Part shown: piece after piece, positions 7,320 to 15,541 of the stretch
Layout: each line of letters begins with the position of its first letter
Numbering within the stretch: the first letter of the stretch is position 1
Origin: CAYLJO01 sp964383905
GTDB lineage: Bacteria; Acidobacteriota; Blastocatellia; Pyrinomonadales; Pyrinomonadaceae
Assembly: GCA_964383905.1 (NCBI GenBank)
Contig: CAYLJO010000045.1
Coordinates: forward strand, 1 to 33,199
Length of the DNA: 33,199 bases
Reading direction: 5' to 3'
The notes under the pieces: model-generated
Databases searched by the model: none
The model's input: only the letters and a program-made list of their open reading frames with translations
Told to the model about the DNA's origin: nothing
Translations under genes and position numbers: made by a program

Positions 7320-7952
7320 TTGAAACATCTTCTCGACGAGATCACGGATGGTCTGGCTGGCATTAAGGAATATCTGATCGCCTATGGCGCGTTCGGGGTA
7401 TTTACCATCGCGCTGCTCGATTCCGCGCTCGTTCCTTTGCCGGGCGGCCCGGACGCCGTGATGCTTCTGCTTGCGTCCGCGCACCCCTCCTGGATGCCGG
7501 TCTATGCGGCGGCAGCCACGCTCGGTTCAGTCGCGGGTTGCCTCATTCTCTACCGCATCTCCGGGCGCGCCGGAAGCCGTGCCCTCGCACGTTTCTCTCC
7601 GGCGAAGCAGACGCGCGTCAAAGAGCTGATAGACCGCTATGACGTGCTCTCGGTTCTGGTGGTATCGGTTCTGCCGCCACCGTTTCCTTTTAAACTGTTC
7701 GTCATCACATCAGGTGTCTTCCGGCTCAACATTATTCGCTTTACTATTGCAATCGCCGCGGGCCGCGCCTTTCGCTTTCTGTTTGAGGGTTACCTGGCGG
7801 CGCATTACGGCGGGCGGGCAAAGGATTTGCTCGCGCATTATTATCCGGCGGTCGGCATCGGGCTCGCCTTGTTAATTGTCGCCGTCTTTGTCGGGCGCGG
7901 CTGGTGGCGAAGGAAGGCGGATGCTCAAGCCCAGATCACCGGATACCGGTGA
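7320..7952 (+). CDS. DedA/VTT-domain membrane protein (second of two)
   Basis: A protein of about 210 residues with the same landmarks as its upstream neighbour: ALLDSALVPLPGGPDAVMLL, TLGSVAGCLILYRISG, VLPPPFPFKLFVITSG and GRAFRFLFEGYLAAHYGG. It has four or five membrane helices and a short basic C-terminus. The frame is open back to TTG 7206, which would overlap the first DedA gene by 86 bases and add a basic, disordered-looking extension. TTG 7320, just before KHLLDEITDGLAGIKEYL, fits the family better, but no start has a good ribosome-binding site. The tandem pair probably arose by old duplication and is likely co-transcribed. Family is firm, start uncertain. Confidence 0.8.
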   Translation: MKHLLDEITDGLAGIKEYLIAYGAFGVFTIALLDSALVPLPGGPDAVMLLLASAHPSWMPVYAAAATLGSVAGCLILYRISGRAGSRALARFSPAKQTRVKELIDRYDVLSVLVVSVLPPPFPFKLFVITSGVFRLNIIRFTIAIAAGRAFRFLFEGYLAAHYGGRAKDLLAHYYPAVGIGLALLIVAVFVGRGWWRRKADAQAQITGYR

Positions 7953-8040
7953 TTCAGTTTAGATCTCATATTTTGAATTTCAGACTTAAGACCGCAAATT
8001 CGGGCTCAAATCTCAGATTTCTGAGCGACAACGGTAAAAT
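7953..8040. terminator. Convergent spacer with a small hairpin
   Basis: Here DedA (plus) and the exonuclease (minus) converge. The spacer holds AAATCT-C-AGATTT at 8008-8020, extended by CTC and GAG with a small bulge (8005-8025), and degenerate ATCTCA / GACTTAAG words like those of the spacer at 6491-6566. A bidirectional terminator is plausible, but the run of T is short. Confidence 0.35.
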
Positions 8041-8853
8041 CTAACCGCCAATTTTGAAGCGCCGCGCTTCGGCCAGGTTGCGCACGCCATTTTCATGCAG
8101 GCGGGCGAGCATGCGTATGAAAATCTCGGCGGTTGCCAGCGCGTCGCCGGCGGCGCGATGCCGGTTGAGGATCGGGATCGCAAAATGGTCGGCGACCGTG
8201 TGTAGACGGTAATTCATCAGTCCGGGTATCACGCGGCGGGATAGCTTGACGGTGCACAAGTGAGTGTTAATCATTCGTCGGCCGGGAAAGATACGCGCGA
8301 TCTCATAATTCAAAAAACGCACGTCGAATGTCGAGTTGTGGGCAACCAGCACCGCATCCTCGACGAAATGAAGCCAGGCCGAGACGATCTCAGCAAACAC
8401 GGGCGCGTCTTTGACCATCGCGTTATTGATGCCCGTGAGCTGTACGATGAAGGGCGGGATGTGCATTTCCGGGTTGACCAGCGTCTGGAACTCGGCGACG
8501 ATATGGCCCTGACTGACGCGGTAAGCCCCGACTTCCATGATCCGGCAGGGCGGTGTTTTGGCTCCGGTGGTTTCGACGTCGACCACGACATAATCAGCTT
8601 CGTGCAGCAGGCGTGTCTCAGCGTCTTCATGGGTGAGTTCGACCGTCGAGTTCTCGCCGATGCGGAAGCGGTGATCGTCTTTGATTAGGTCGGCGACCAG
8701 AAGCGCCGCCAGTTCCGCATCAAGGTCCGGCAGTTTCAATACGAGGTCAACGATATCGGCGGCCGACGCGCGGCCGCCGCAGACGCGCAGCATCTCCAGG
8801 GCTTCCTGGACAAGCGCGGAATCGGAGACAAGGTTGCGATGAGCTTCCTTCAT
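8041..8853 (-). CDS. DEDDh 3'-5' exonuclease (DnaQ/epsilon-like)
   Basis: About 270 residues from ATG 8853. The C-terminal 180 residues are a DnaQ-family exonuclease: YVVVDVETTG (Exo I, Asp and Glu), VAHNSTFDVRFLN (Exo II) and HRAAGDALATAEIF (Exo III, DEDDh His and Asp). The first 80 residues form a small helical, winged-helix-like domain before it, an arrangement seen in PolC-like or DinG-like exonucleases and in acidobacterial stand-alone epsilon proteins. It could proofread or trim DNA or RNA; a polymerase partner is not adjacent. The frame is open to 9027, but this would overlap pyrE on the other strand; ATG 8871 is the other candidate. No ribosome-binding site settles this. Confidence 0.88.
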   Translation of the reverse strand: MKEAHRNLVSDSALVQEALEMLRVCGGRASAADIVDLVLKLPDLDAELAALLVADLIKDDHRFRIGENSTVELTHEDAETRLLHEADYVVVDVETTGAKTPPCRIMEVGAYRVSQGHIVAEFQTLVNPEMHIPPFIVQLTGINNAMVKDAPVFAEIVSAWLHFVEDAVLVAHNSTFDVRFLNYEIARIFPGRRMINTHLCTVKLSRRVIPGLMNYRLHTVADHFAIPILNRHRAAGDALATAEIFIRMLARLHENGVRNLAEARRFKIGG

Positions 8854-8877
8854 CGCGTGATATTGTAGCATGCACGA
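8854..8877. promoter_or_regulatory. Very short divergent gap between exonuclease gene and pyrE
   Basis: Only 24 bases separate the two divergent starts as chosen here (51 if pyrE starts at TTG 8905). Promoters for each gene must therefore overlap the coding region of the other, or the messages are nearly leaderless. No ribosome-binding site is visible for either. Confidence 0.3.
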
Positions 8878-9543
8878 ATGAACGTTTTGGAATGGGGTGA
8901 GAATTTGCGAGCAGAAGAAGTTATTGAAAGGTTCAAGCGCACAAACGCGCTGCTCGAAGGACATTTTGTTTTGACAAGCGGACTGCACAGTACCCGCTAC
9001 CTGCAATGCGCGTTGGTGCTTCAACATCCGGCAGAGGCCGCCGTGTTCGGAAAGGCTCTAGCCGACCTGTTTCAAGATCAGGGAATCGAAACAGTCGCAT
9101 CGCCGGCAATCGGCGGCCTCATTATCGGTTATGAAGTCGCACGCTCTCTCGGCGCAAGATTCGTGTGGACCGAACGCGAGGAGGGACGCATGACGCTCAG
9201 GCGTGGCTTTACAATAAGGCCGGGGGAGGGCGTGCTCGTCGTCGAAGATGTCATCACGACCGGGGGCTCAACGCGCGAAACGATTAACGCCCTCCGCAAC
9301 GCGGGTGCCCGCGTCGTCGGGGCAGCGTCAATCATAGACCGCTCGGCCGGACGCGTCGATGTCGGCGTCCCGCGCGTCTCGCTTGCCACCCTCGACGTCC
9401 CCGCCGTCGCACCCTCGGCCTGTGATGCCTGCGCGCGCGGTGAAAAGGCCATCAAGCCAGGAAGCCGTCAAAGGAAGGATGAAGCGGTGGGGATCCGGGA
9501 CGCCGGGACATGGGGAGGCGGCGACGCGGCGACGCGGCGATAA
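8878..9543 (+). CDS. pyrE: Orotate phosphoribosyltransferase
   Basis: A 221-residue type I phosphoribosyltransferase that makes orotidine monophosphate from orotate and PRPP in UMP synthesis. It shows ALLEGHFVLTSGLHSTRYLQ near the N-terminus, SPAIGGLIIGYEVAR, and the PRPP loop VLVVEDVITTGGSTRETI. ATG 8878 gives a nine-residue extension; TTG 8905 (LRAEEVIERF) matches family N-termini better and has GGGGTGAG just before it, though very close. The usual C-terminus is reached at AIKPGSR; the last 24 or so residues (Gly, Asp, Ala, Arg rich) are encoded by the repeat that fills the spacer, with the TAA inside it. First gene of a long plus-strand run. Confidence 0.93.
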   Translation: MNVLEWGENLRAEEVIERFKRTNALLEGHFVLTSGLHSTRYLQCALVLQHPAEAAVFGKALADLFQDQGIETVASPAIGGLIIGYEVARSLGARFVWTEREEGRMTLRRGFTIRPGEGVLVVEDVITTGGSTRETINALRNAGARVVGAASIIDRSAGRVDVGVPRVSLATLDVPAVAPSACDACARGEKAIKPGSRQRKDEAVGIRDAGTWGGGDAATRR

Positions 9544-9582
9544 AACAAGATTTCGTCTCGGTCGTCCCGGTCTCCCAACGAA
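9485..9582. repeat. GC-rich short-repeat inverted element across the pyrE 3' end
   Basis: Units such as GACGCCGG and (GGCGACGC)n run from about 9496 to 9540, and rough reverse complements (CGTCTCGGTCGTCCCGGTCTCC) lie at about 9554-9577. The arrangement of word repeats on both sides of a short AT-rich core is the same as at 6491, 13900 and 33071, with different words. The end of pyrE lies within it. Confidence 0.55.
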
Positions 9583-9606
9583 GAGCATCTCTTTTCTCAC
9601 CCTTTT

Positions 9607-10359
9607 ATGAACTATCGCCTGACACTACAGTATGATGGCACGGACTTCCATGGCTGGCAGATGCAGGGCGAGCGGCGCACGGTACAGGGTGAGTTGACGC
9701 GCGTCTTAACGCTCATTGACGTGCGCAGAGTTGTTGTTCATGGATCAGGGCGGACAGACGCCGGTGTTCATGCCGAAGGGCAGGTGGCGAGCGTACGCCT
9801 TACCCGCGGGATCACGCCGGAAAAGCTTCGCGCGGCCATTAACGGCAACCTTGGGCGTGACGTGCGCGTGATCGAAGCCAGGCCGGCCCCCGACGACTTT
9901 CATGCGCGCTTTTCGGCGCACAGTAAAACTTACGTTTACAGAATTTTCAACGCACCCTACCTTTCCCCATTCTGGCTGCGCTTCGCGCATCAGGAAGCGC
10001 GCCCCCTCGACCTGAGATGTATGCGGGAAAGCGCGGGGCTGTTTTTGGGTGAACACGATTGGACCGCTTTTTCATCCGCACAGTCAGAGACGCAAGCCCG
10101 CGTGCGTACTATTACGCAGTTAGACGTATCTGATCGCTATGATGAGCGCGGGCGCGCAGTATTGCTGGAAATCACCGTCACCGCCAACGGTTTCCTGCGC
10201 TATATGGTGCGCTCCATTGTCGGCACGCTACTCGCTACCGGGCGCGGCGAGATGGATCCGGAGGCGGTTAAGAGGGCGATTCAGAACGGGGACCGCTCAC
10301 TGGTCGGCGCAACCGCTCCGGCATGCGGGCTATCACTCGTTCAGGTGCATTATGTTTGA
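9607..10359 (+). CDS. truA: tRNA pseudouridine(38-40) synthase TruA
   Basis: A 250-residue TruA. The N-terminus LTLQYDGTDFHGWQMQ, the catalytic loop GSGRTDAGVHAEGQ (catalytic Asp51), DFHARFSAHSKTYVYRI and FLRYMVRSIVGTLLATGRG are all family hallmarks. It converts uridines 38, 39 and 40 in the anticodon arm to pseudouridine. The start ATG 9607 lies 63 bases after pyrE, beyond the repeat, with no evident Shine-Dalgarno sequence. Probably in the same transcription unit as pyrE. Confidence 0.96.
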   Translation: MNYRLTLQYDGTDFHGWQMQGERRTVQGELTRVLTLIDVRRVVVHGSGRTDAGVHAEGQVASVRLTRGITPEKLRAAINGNLGRDVRVIEARPAPDDFHARFSAHSKTYVYRIFNAPYLSPFWLRFAHQEARPLDLRCMRESAGLFLGEHDWTAFSSAQSETQARVRTITQLDVSDRYDERGRAVLLEITVTANGFLRYMVRSIVGTLLATGRGEMDPEAVKRAIQNGDRSLVGATAPACGLSLVQVHYV

Positions 10360-10547
10360 CATGGCCTGCCGTAGTAGTAAGAATGTACGGTGACGCGTTG
10401 ATAATGTTTTCCATTCGTTTCCCGTATCTCTTAATAACTGTAAGCGCCGGGTGCAAGAAGTGACTCTCGAGGTTATGTGTTTGAGACTGCCCATCATGTA
10501 CTGAGTGTTTTAAAGAGACGGATGTTGAGTCGCCGGCCGGGGTAAGG
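10360..10547 (+). promoter_or_regulatory. Spacer before uppS, possible promoter
   Basis: 188 bases without a gene. TTGACA at 10355-10360, at the very end of truA, is followed after 16 bases by TAAGAA, a plausible but imperfect sigma-70 promoter for uppS and the genes beyond. GGTAAGG adjoins the uppS ATG. No hairpin with a T tract follows truA. Confidence 0.35.
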
Positions 10548-11339
10548 ATGCTCGCAGATTTTGCTGAAGTTGTGCAGAAGGGGACACGCGACGAGATGTT
10601 GCTGGCGTCGGTGGCGTGGGACCGTCTGCCGCGCCACGTCGCTATCATCATGGATGGCAACGGGCGTTGGGCCGCGCAACGCGGGCAGCCGCGCGTGGCC
10701 GGCCATCGGGCGGGAGTCGAAGCGGTGCGGGCCGCCGTTGACACTGGTGCGCGACTGGGCCTCGGCGCCCTGACGCTTTACGCTTTTTCGACGGAGAACT
10801 GGAAGCGTCCGCGTCTCGAAGTCGATGCCCTGATGCGAATGCTCAGGCGCTACCTGCGCCTCGAACTCGACCAGATCAACAAGCAGAACATACGTTTTCA
10901 GGCCATCGGCCGTACGGAAGCGCTGGCGGACAACGTGCGGCGCGAAATAGCGCGGGCGACTGCAAAGACGGCGTCGAACACGGGGATGGTTTTGAGTGTC
11001 GCTCTAAATTATGGCGGGCGCGCCGAGATCGTTGATGCCTGCCGCGCCGCCGTGCTGCGCCTGCTTGCCGAAGGAGAATCTCCGCAAGAGCTGACGGAGG
11101 AAAGAATCGCGCGGGAGCTTTACACACACGGCCTCCCCGAGCTTGACCTGCTGGTTCGCACCAGCGGCGAGCTGCGCATCTCGAATTTCCTGCTCTGGCA
11201 AACAGCCTACAGTGAGATTTACGTCACCGAAACTCTGTGGCCCGATTTTCGCCGCGTCCATCTACTCGAAGCCGTCGTCGATTTTCAGCGACGGGGCCGG
11301 CGCTTCGGCGGTCTCGAGTTAGTCGTCAACGCAAAATAA
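10548..11339 (+). CDS. uppS: Isoprenyl (undecaprenyl) diphosphate synthase
   Basis: A 263-residue cis-prenyltransferase. HVAIIMDGNGRWA carries the catalytic Asp36; GHRAGVEAVR, LTLYAFSTENWKRP, ALNYGGRAEIVDA and the C-terminal LLVRTSGELRISNFLLWQ...SEIYVTETLWPDF are signature blocks. It condenses isopentenyl diphosphate with farnesyl diphosphate to make the C55 carrier lipid for peptidoglycan and O-antigen. A second possible start, ATG 10596, would shorten the N-terminus by 16 residues. It is followed 49 bases later by cdsA, as in many bacteria. Confidence 0.96.
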   Translation: MLADFAEVVQKGTRDEMLLASVAWDRLPRHVAIIMDGNGRWAAQRGQPRVAGHRAGVEAVRAAVDTGARLGLGALTLYAFSTENWKRPRLEVDALMRMLRRYLRLELDQINKQNIRFQAIGRTEALADNVRREIARATAKTASNTGMVLSVALNYGGRAEIVDACRAAVLRLLAEGESPQELTEERIARELYTHGLPELDLLVRTSGELRISNFLLWQTAYSEIYVTETLWPDFRRVHLLEAVVDFQRRGRRFGGLELVVNAK

Positions 11340-11388
11340 GGGGCTGGAGGATAAGGGCTCAATTCCATTCCCAACCCTGACCCCATGT

Positions 11389-12207
11389 ATGTCTCGCATC
11401 ACCACTGCGCTGATCGCGCTTCCCATCCTGATCGCTTCGATTTTGATCCCCTGGCTTGAGCCACTCTTTGTTTTACTCGCGCTCGCGGCGATGGTCCTTG
11501 GCCTCTACGAATTCTGGTTGCTCGCCAAGCGGCGTGAAGCGAAACCGGATGCGGTGGTGGGCTTTATCGGTGCGGCGGCCTTATTCACCGACTACTATTT
11601 CGACGCGCCCGCGACGGCACCCGATTTGCTCATGCTGACCTTGATCTGCTTCACGATTGTCACGCTGGTGTCTGCGATGCTGCGTGGGGCGCCCTTTAAC
11701 AAGATGATGGTGTCGGCGGGCGCGACCCTGCTCGGCGTGCTCTATGTTGTGCTGCTCGGTGGTCATTTGGTTGCCGTGCGCACCGGTTTCCGCGAGCCGC
11801 GTGCGGCACACCTGCTCTCCTTCTTCTTCTTAGTTATTATGGGATCGGATACCGGCGCGTACTACACCGGAAGAGTGTTCGGGCGTCATAAACTTGCTCC
11901 TTCGATCAGCCCCGGCAAGACATGGGAAGGGGCGGCGGGCGGCATGATCGCGAGTCTATTAATGGCCGCGCTCGCGCACTTCTGGTTCTTTCCCGAACTG
12001 CATTTAATCGCGGCGCTTCCGCTGGCCGCCGTGATGAATGTTCTGGGCGTGCTCGGGGATTTGACGGAAAGCGCGCTTAAACGCGGCGCGGGCGCGAAAG
12101 ATACGGCGCAAATCCTTCCCGGACATGGCGGCCTCCTTGACCGTCTTGACAGCTTGCTCTTGAATGCGCCAGTCATCTACTATTTTGGCCGCTTCTATTT
12201 CCATTAA
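11389..12207 (+). CDS. cdsA: Phosphatidate cytidylyltransferase
   Basis: A 272-residue polytopic protein with about eight membrane helices. It has SDTGAYYTGRVFGRHKLAP, SPGKTWEGAAGG, and the CDP-alcohol signature LKRGAGAKDTAQILPGHGG followed by LLDRLDSLL near the C-terminus. It makes CDP-diacylglycerol from phosphatidic acid and CTP, the branch point to all phospholipids. ATG 11389 starts the frame; an overlapping ATG at 11385 is out of frame. Placed between uppS and dxr in the expected order. Confidence 0.96.
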   Translation: MSRITTALIALPILIASILIPWLEPLFVLLALAAMVLGLYEFWLLAKRREAKPDAVVGFIGAAALFTDYYFDAPATAPDLLMLTLICFTIVTLVSAMLRGAPFNKMMVSAGATLLGVLYVVLLGGHLVAVRTGFREPRAAHLLSFFFLVIMGSDTGAYYTGRVFGRHKLAPSISPGKTWEGAAGGMIASLLMAALAHFWFFPELHLIAALPLAAVMNVLGVLGDLTESALKRGAGAKDTAQILPGHGGLLDRLDSLLLNAPVIYYFGRFYFH

Positions 12208-12251
12208 TCGAGTCTGTTCATTAAGCCCTTTTCATTGCCGCGGGTTGAAAA

Positions 12252-12662
12252 GTGACGACGAAAAAGCTTCTCATAATTATCGCCAGCATTCTGGCCGGAC
12301 TGATTTTACTGGCCGTGCTTTTCGTCGGCGCAATCGTCGGAACTATTTTCTACTCGATCGGCCACAGCGAAGCGGCGGCGACGGCGAAGAATTTTCTGCG
12401 CAATAACGAGAGACTGAAGCGGGAGATCGGAGAAGTGCGGGATTTCGGCTCACTCCTGACGGGCAGCATTAATTCGCACAACTTAGATGGTGATGCCACG
12501 CTGAGGATCAAAGTTATCGGCGCGCGCGAGACCGGGTATGCGAAGGTTGACATGATATACATCAACGGGCGCAGTTGGCGCGTGACGGGCGCATCATACG
12601 CTAATCAATCCGGCGCAAACATTGACTTGCTGAATGAGTATGCGCCAACCACATCGCCGTAG
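12252..12662 (+). CDS. Coa1-like single-pass membrane protein
   Basis: A 136-residue protein from GTG 12252. Residues 5-35 form one membrane anchor (LLIIIASILAGLILLAVLF). The soluble remainder reads AKNFLRNNERLKREIGEVRDFG, then GDATLRIKVIGARETGYAKVDMIYINGRSWRV. This resembles the cytochrome oxidase assembly protein Coa1 family: a short helix, a glycine turn, then beta strands ending in a W-x-V strand. The match is by pattern only. It lies 44 bases after cdsA and 24 before dxr, so it is surely co-transcribed with the lipid and isoprenoid genes, though no cytochrome oxidase gene is near. Its role may be generic envelope assembly rather than oxidase maturation. Confidence 0.6.
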   Translation: MTTKKLLIIIASILAGLILLAVLFVGAIVGTIFYSIGHSEAAATAKNFLRNNERLKREIGEVRDFGSLLTGSINSHNLDGDATLRIKVIGARETGYAKVDMIYINGRSWRVTGASYANQSGANIDLLNEYAPTTSP

Positions 12663-12686
12663 CGATAGAGGCGGTTGCGATATAGC

Positions 12687-13883
12687 ATGAATGTCAGAGG
12701 CATCGCCATTCTAGGCTCGACCGGATCGATCGGATGTAACACGCTGCGCGTAGTTGAATTCTTCGGCGAAGAGAGATTTCGCGTGATCGCGCTCGGCGCG
12801 GGCCGTAATGTCGAGAAACTAGCTGCGCAAGCCGCACGATTCCTTCCAGAACTAGTCACCGTCGAAACAGAAGAATGTGCCGCACAACTTAGGGCACTAT
12901 TACGCGACTTGAGAGTCAAGATGCCGCGCATCCTGACCGGTGAAGCGGGGCTGATCGAAGTCGCCACGCACGCGCAGGCCGACTGTGTTGTTTCCGCAAC
13001 GGTCGGGGCTGTCGGCTTTGTGCCAACTTTACGCGCGCTGGAGGCGGGAAAGCGCGTGGCACTGGCCAACAAGGAGACGCTTGTGATGGCCGGCGAATTG
13101 ATGACGCGCGCGGCTGCGCGAACCGGCGCAGAACTCCTGCCCGTCGATTCCGAGCACAACGCACTTCACCAATGCTTGCGCGGGGAGAAGCGCGCGGAAG
13201 TTCGCCGCCTCATCCTAACGGCCTCCGGCGGCCCTTTCCGTACCAAAGACCGAACGGCGATGACGGCCGCGACCGTTGCCGAAGCGATGCGGCATCCGAC
13301 GTGGAGCATGGGCGCGAAGATCACCATTGACTCGGCGACGCTGATGAACAAGGGGTTAGAAGTGATCGAGGCGCACTGGTTATTCGGCTTTGGCGCTGAC
13401 GAAATCGGCATCCTCGTCCATCCGGAATCGGTGGTTCATTCGATGATCGAGTTGGTCGATGGTTCGGTCATCGCGCAGATGGGCGTGACCGACATGCGCC
13501 ACGCGATCCAGTACGCACTCACTTACCCTGAGCGCCACCCGTGCGATTTACCGCCACTTGATCTGACCAAACTTTCTGCGCTCCGTTTCGAGGCCCCGGA
13601 CCTCGAACGTTTCCCCTGTATTAAGCTGGCTTATCGCGCGCTACGCGAGGGCGGAACGCTCCCCGCGGCAATGAACGCAGCTAACGAGCAGGCCGTTCAA
13701 GCTTTTATAGACCAACGCATATGCCTGACGGACATCCCGCGCGTTATTGAAGACGTCATGGACCGGCATGTGACGCATGCGGTGAGTGATCTAAACACCG
13801 TGCTCGAAACGGATCGCGCGGCTCGCGCGTGTGCCGCGTCGATCATCGAACAGATCGCGCCGGCATCAAACATCGCAGTTTAG
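12687..13883 (+). CDS. dxr: 1-deoxy-D-xylulose 5-phosphate reductoisomerase
   Basis: About 398 residues, the standard length. NADPH-binding IAILGSTGSIGCNTL at the N-terminus, ALANKETLVMAGELM, the metal-binding VDSEHNALHQCLRG, and SMGAKITIDSATLMNKGLE with EAHWLFG are all present. It is the first committed enzyme of the MEP pathway, giving MEP from DXP. The frame opens at TTG 12675, but ATG 12687 (MNVRGIAILG) matches the family start. It works with ispG at the end of the same run. Confidence 0.96.
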   Translation: MNVRGIAILGSTGSIGCNTLRVVEFFGEERFRVIALGAGRNVEKLAAQAARFLPELVTVETEECAAQLRALLRDLRVKMPRILTGEAGLIEVATHAQADCVVSATVGAVGFVPTLRALEAGKRVALANKETLVMAGELMTRAAARTGAELLPVDSEHNALHQCLRGEKRAEVRRLILTASGGPFRTKDRTAMTAATVAEAMRHPTWSMGAKITIDSATLMNKGLEVIEAHWLFGFGADEIGILVHPESVVHSMIELVDGSVIAQMGVTDMRHAIQYALTYPERHPCDLPPLDLTKLSALRFEAPDLERFPCIKLAYRALREGGTLPAAMNAANEQAVQAFIDQRICLTDIPRVIEDVMDRHVTHAVSDLNTVLETDRAARACAASIIEQIAPASNIAV

Positions 13884-14091
13884 GGCAGACTGAAGAAGGC
13901 GAAAGGAAAAAGGCAAAAGTGTGGGTCGCGGATAAAATTTAAAGAGGTTTCCGCCCTACTTTTCCTTTTGCCTTTCGAACGTTCATTGCGTAAACTCATG
14001 TACAACCCGGTGCTCGCCGGGCGATTCTAAGCTGGTGTGACCTGAGCTTTTGTGGGGATTTTTTAGCGCAGGAAATGAGAGCCGTGTTTTC
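13884..14091. repeat. Long inverted repeat in the dxr-rseP spacer
   Basis: The arm at 13900-13920 (CGAAAGG, then AAGGCAAAAG) is nearly the reverse complement of 13958-13977 (CTTTTCC, then TTGCCTTTCG), about 20 paired bases with one-base slips. Inside, GGGTCGCGG pairs with CCGCCC, leaving an AT-rich loop (ATAAAATTTAAAG). A very stable hairpin could form in RNA. It might attenuate or separate dxr from rseP, or be only a repeat of the kind seen at other spacers. An rseP promoter may lie between it and 14092. Confidence 0.7.
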
Positions 14092-15495
14092 ATGAATTAT
14101 TTGATCGAGCCTCTGGCCTTTATTTTTGTACTCGGCGCGGCGGTCGTGATTCACGAGTTCGGCCACTTTGCGGTGGCGAAGCTGCTGAAAATTCGCGTCG
14201 AGACTTTTTCCGTCGGCTTCGGCCCGCGCCTCTTCGGGCGCCGCTGGGGCACAACCGATTACCGCGTCTCGGCGGTTCCGCTCGGCGGTTACGTCAAGCT
14301 CGGGGGCGACGAATCGAATGCGCCGCTTGAAGGCGCCGGCGCGACCGACATTCCGCCTGAAGAGCAATTCAACCTGCGCCCACGCTGGCAAAGAATACTG
14401 GTCGCGGTCGCCGGCCCGGTGATGAATATCTTAACGGCGCTAATGATTCCGCTTGCCGGTGCACTGCTTTACGGTGTGCCCGCCACGCCGTCACCGGTCG
14501 TCAGTCATGTGGTAAGAAACGGCGCGGCTGAAGCGGCAGGACTCCAACCGGGCGACCGCATCGTCTCTTTCAACGGCACTGAAAATCCGAAGTGGGATAC
14601 CATTAGGGGCGACGCCCTGTTATCGCCGGACCAACCGTTGCCGCTCGTGGTGGAGCGCAACGGGCAACGCGTGCCTTTGACGATCAAGCCGACACCGTAC
14701 ACGGAAGATGGCGAGACCATCGGCCTGGTAGGTTTCCTGCCGGACTACGGCAAAATGCCAGTTATTGTCCGTGATGTCGAACCTAATACTCCGGCGGCGG
14801 AGGCGGGCTTACAGGTGGGGGATCGGATAATCACTCTCGGCGACACCCCGGTCACGAGCGATGAGCAGGTGATACAGTACATCCGTGATCATAAAGCGGA
14901 GCCGATCAGTCTGGGCGTGGAGCGCAACGGCGAGCATAAGGTGATCACGGCGCGCGCGCGGCGCTTAGACGACGGTAAAGAACGGCTCGGATTTCAGCCC
15001 CAGGCGGAGATGCCGCTGGAGCGCGCCGGTCTGGCCGCGGCCGCGGCCTATGCCGTGAATTCAAATATCGACGTGCTGCGTTTGACCGGCAAGGCTCTCG
15101 GTCAATTCTTCACCGGCAAGCGCTCGGCGCGCAACACGCTCTCCGGCCCGATCGGCATCTACCGCGCCGCCGCCACCTCCGCCAAGAAGTTCGGCTGGGG
15201 CGGCGTCTTTACCATGCTCGGATTTTTGAGCCTGAATCTCGGCATCTTCAACCTGTTGCCGATCCCGGTGCTTGACGGAGGGGCGATCTTCCTATTGCTC
15301 GTCGAAGCCGTGCTCGGCCTGGTCGGACTCACACTATCTACGACCGTCCGCGAGCGCATCCAGCAGGTGGGCTTCGTCATGGTAATCCTCCTGATGGTTT
15401 TCGTCATCACCAATGACTTGCTGAAGCAGGCTTCGATATGGCGCGGCGCTAACGATAACAAACCGGCCGCCGGCTCGCCCGCGCCGCAACGGTGA
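14092..15495 (+). CDS. rseP: RIP metalloprotease RseP (site-2 protease, two PDZ domains)
   Basis: About 467 residues from ATG 14092 (the frame is open to TTG 14050). The catalytic HEFGH lies in the first helix, with the FSVGFGPRLFGRRWGTTDYRVSA and PLGGYVKLGGDE loops after it. Two PDZ domains follow, each marked by an AAGLQPGDRI or AEAGLQVGDRI block. The C-terminal NLGIFNLLPIPVLDGG supplies the third zinc ligand (Asp). It cleaves anti-sigma factors or signal peptides in the membrane. It sits between dxr and ispG, the conserved bacterial order, about 47 bases before ispG. Confidence 0.96.
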   Translation: MNYLIEPLAFIFVLGAAVVIHEFGHFAVAKLLKIRVETFSVGFGPRLFGRRWGTTDYRVSAVPLGGYVKLGGDESNAPLEGAGATDIPPEEQFNLRPRWQRILVAVAGPVMNILTALMIPLAGALLYGVPATPSPVVSHVVRNGAAEAAGLQPGDRIVSFNGTENPKWDTIRGDALLSPDQPLPLVVERNGQRVPLTIKPTPYTEDGETIGLVGFLPDYGKMPVIVRDVEPNTPAAEAGLQVGDRIITLGDTPVTSDEQVIQYIRDHKAEPISLGVERNGEHKVITARARRLDDGKERLGFQPQAEMPLERAGLAAAAAYAVNSNIDVLRLTGKALGQFFTGKRSARNTLSGPIGIYRAAATSAKKFGWGGVFTMLGFLSLNLGIFNLLPIPVLDGGAIFLLLVEAVLGLVGLTLSTTVRERIQQVGFVMVILLMVFVITNDLLKQASIWRGANDNKPAAGSPAPQR

Positions 15496-15541
15496 ATGAT
15501 TGGTTAAGGGATCTCGGGTCTCAAATCAAGAGAAGCTTCTG

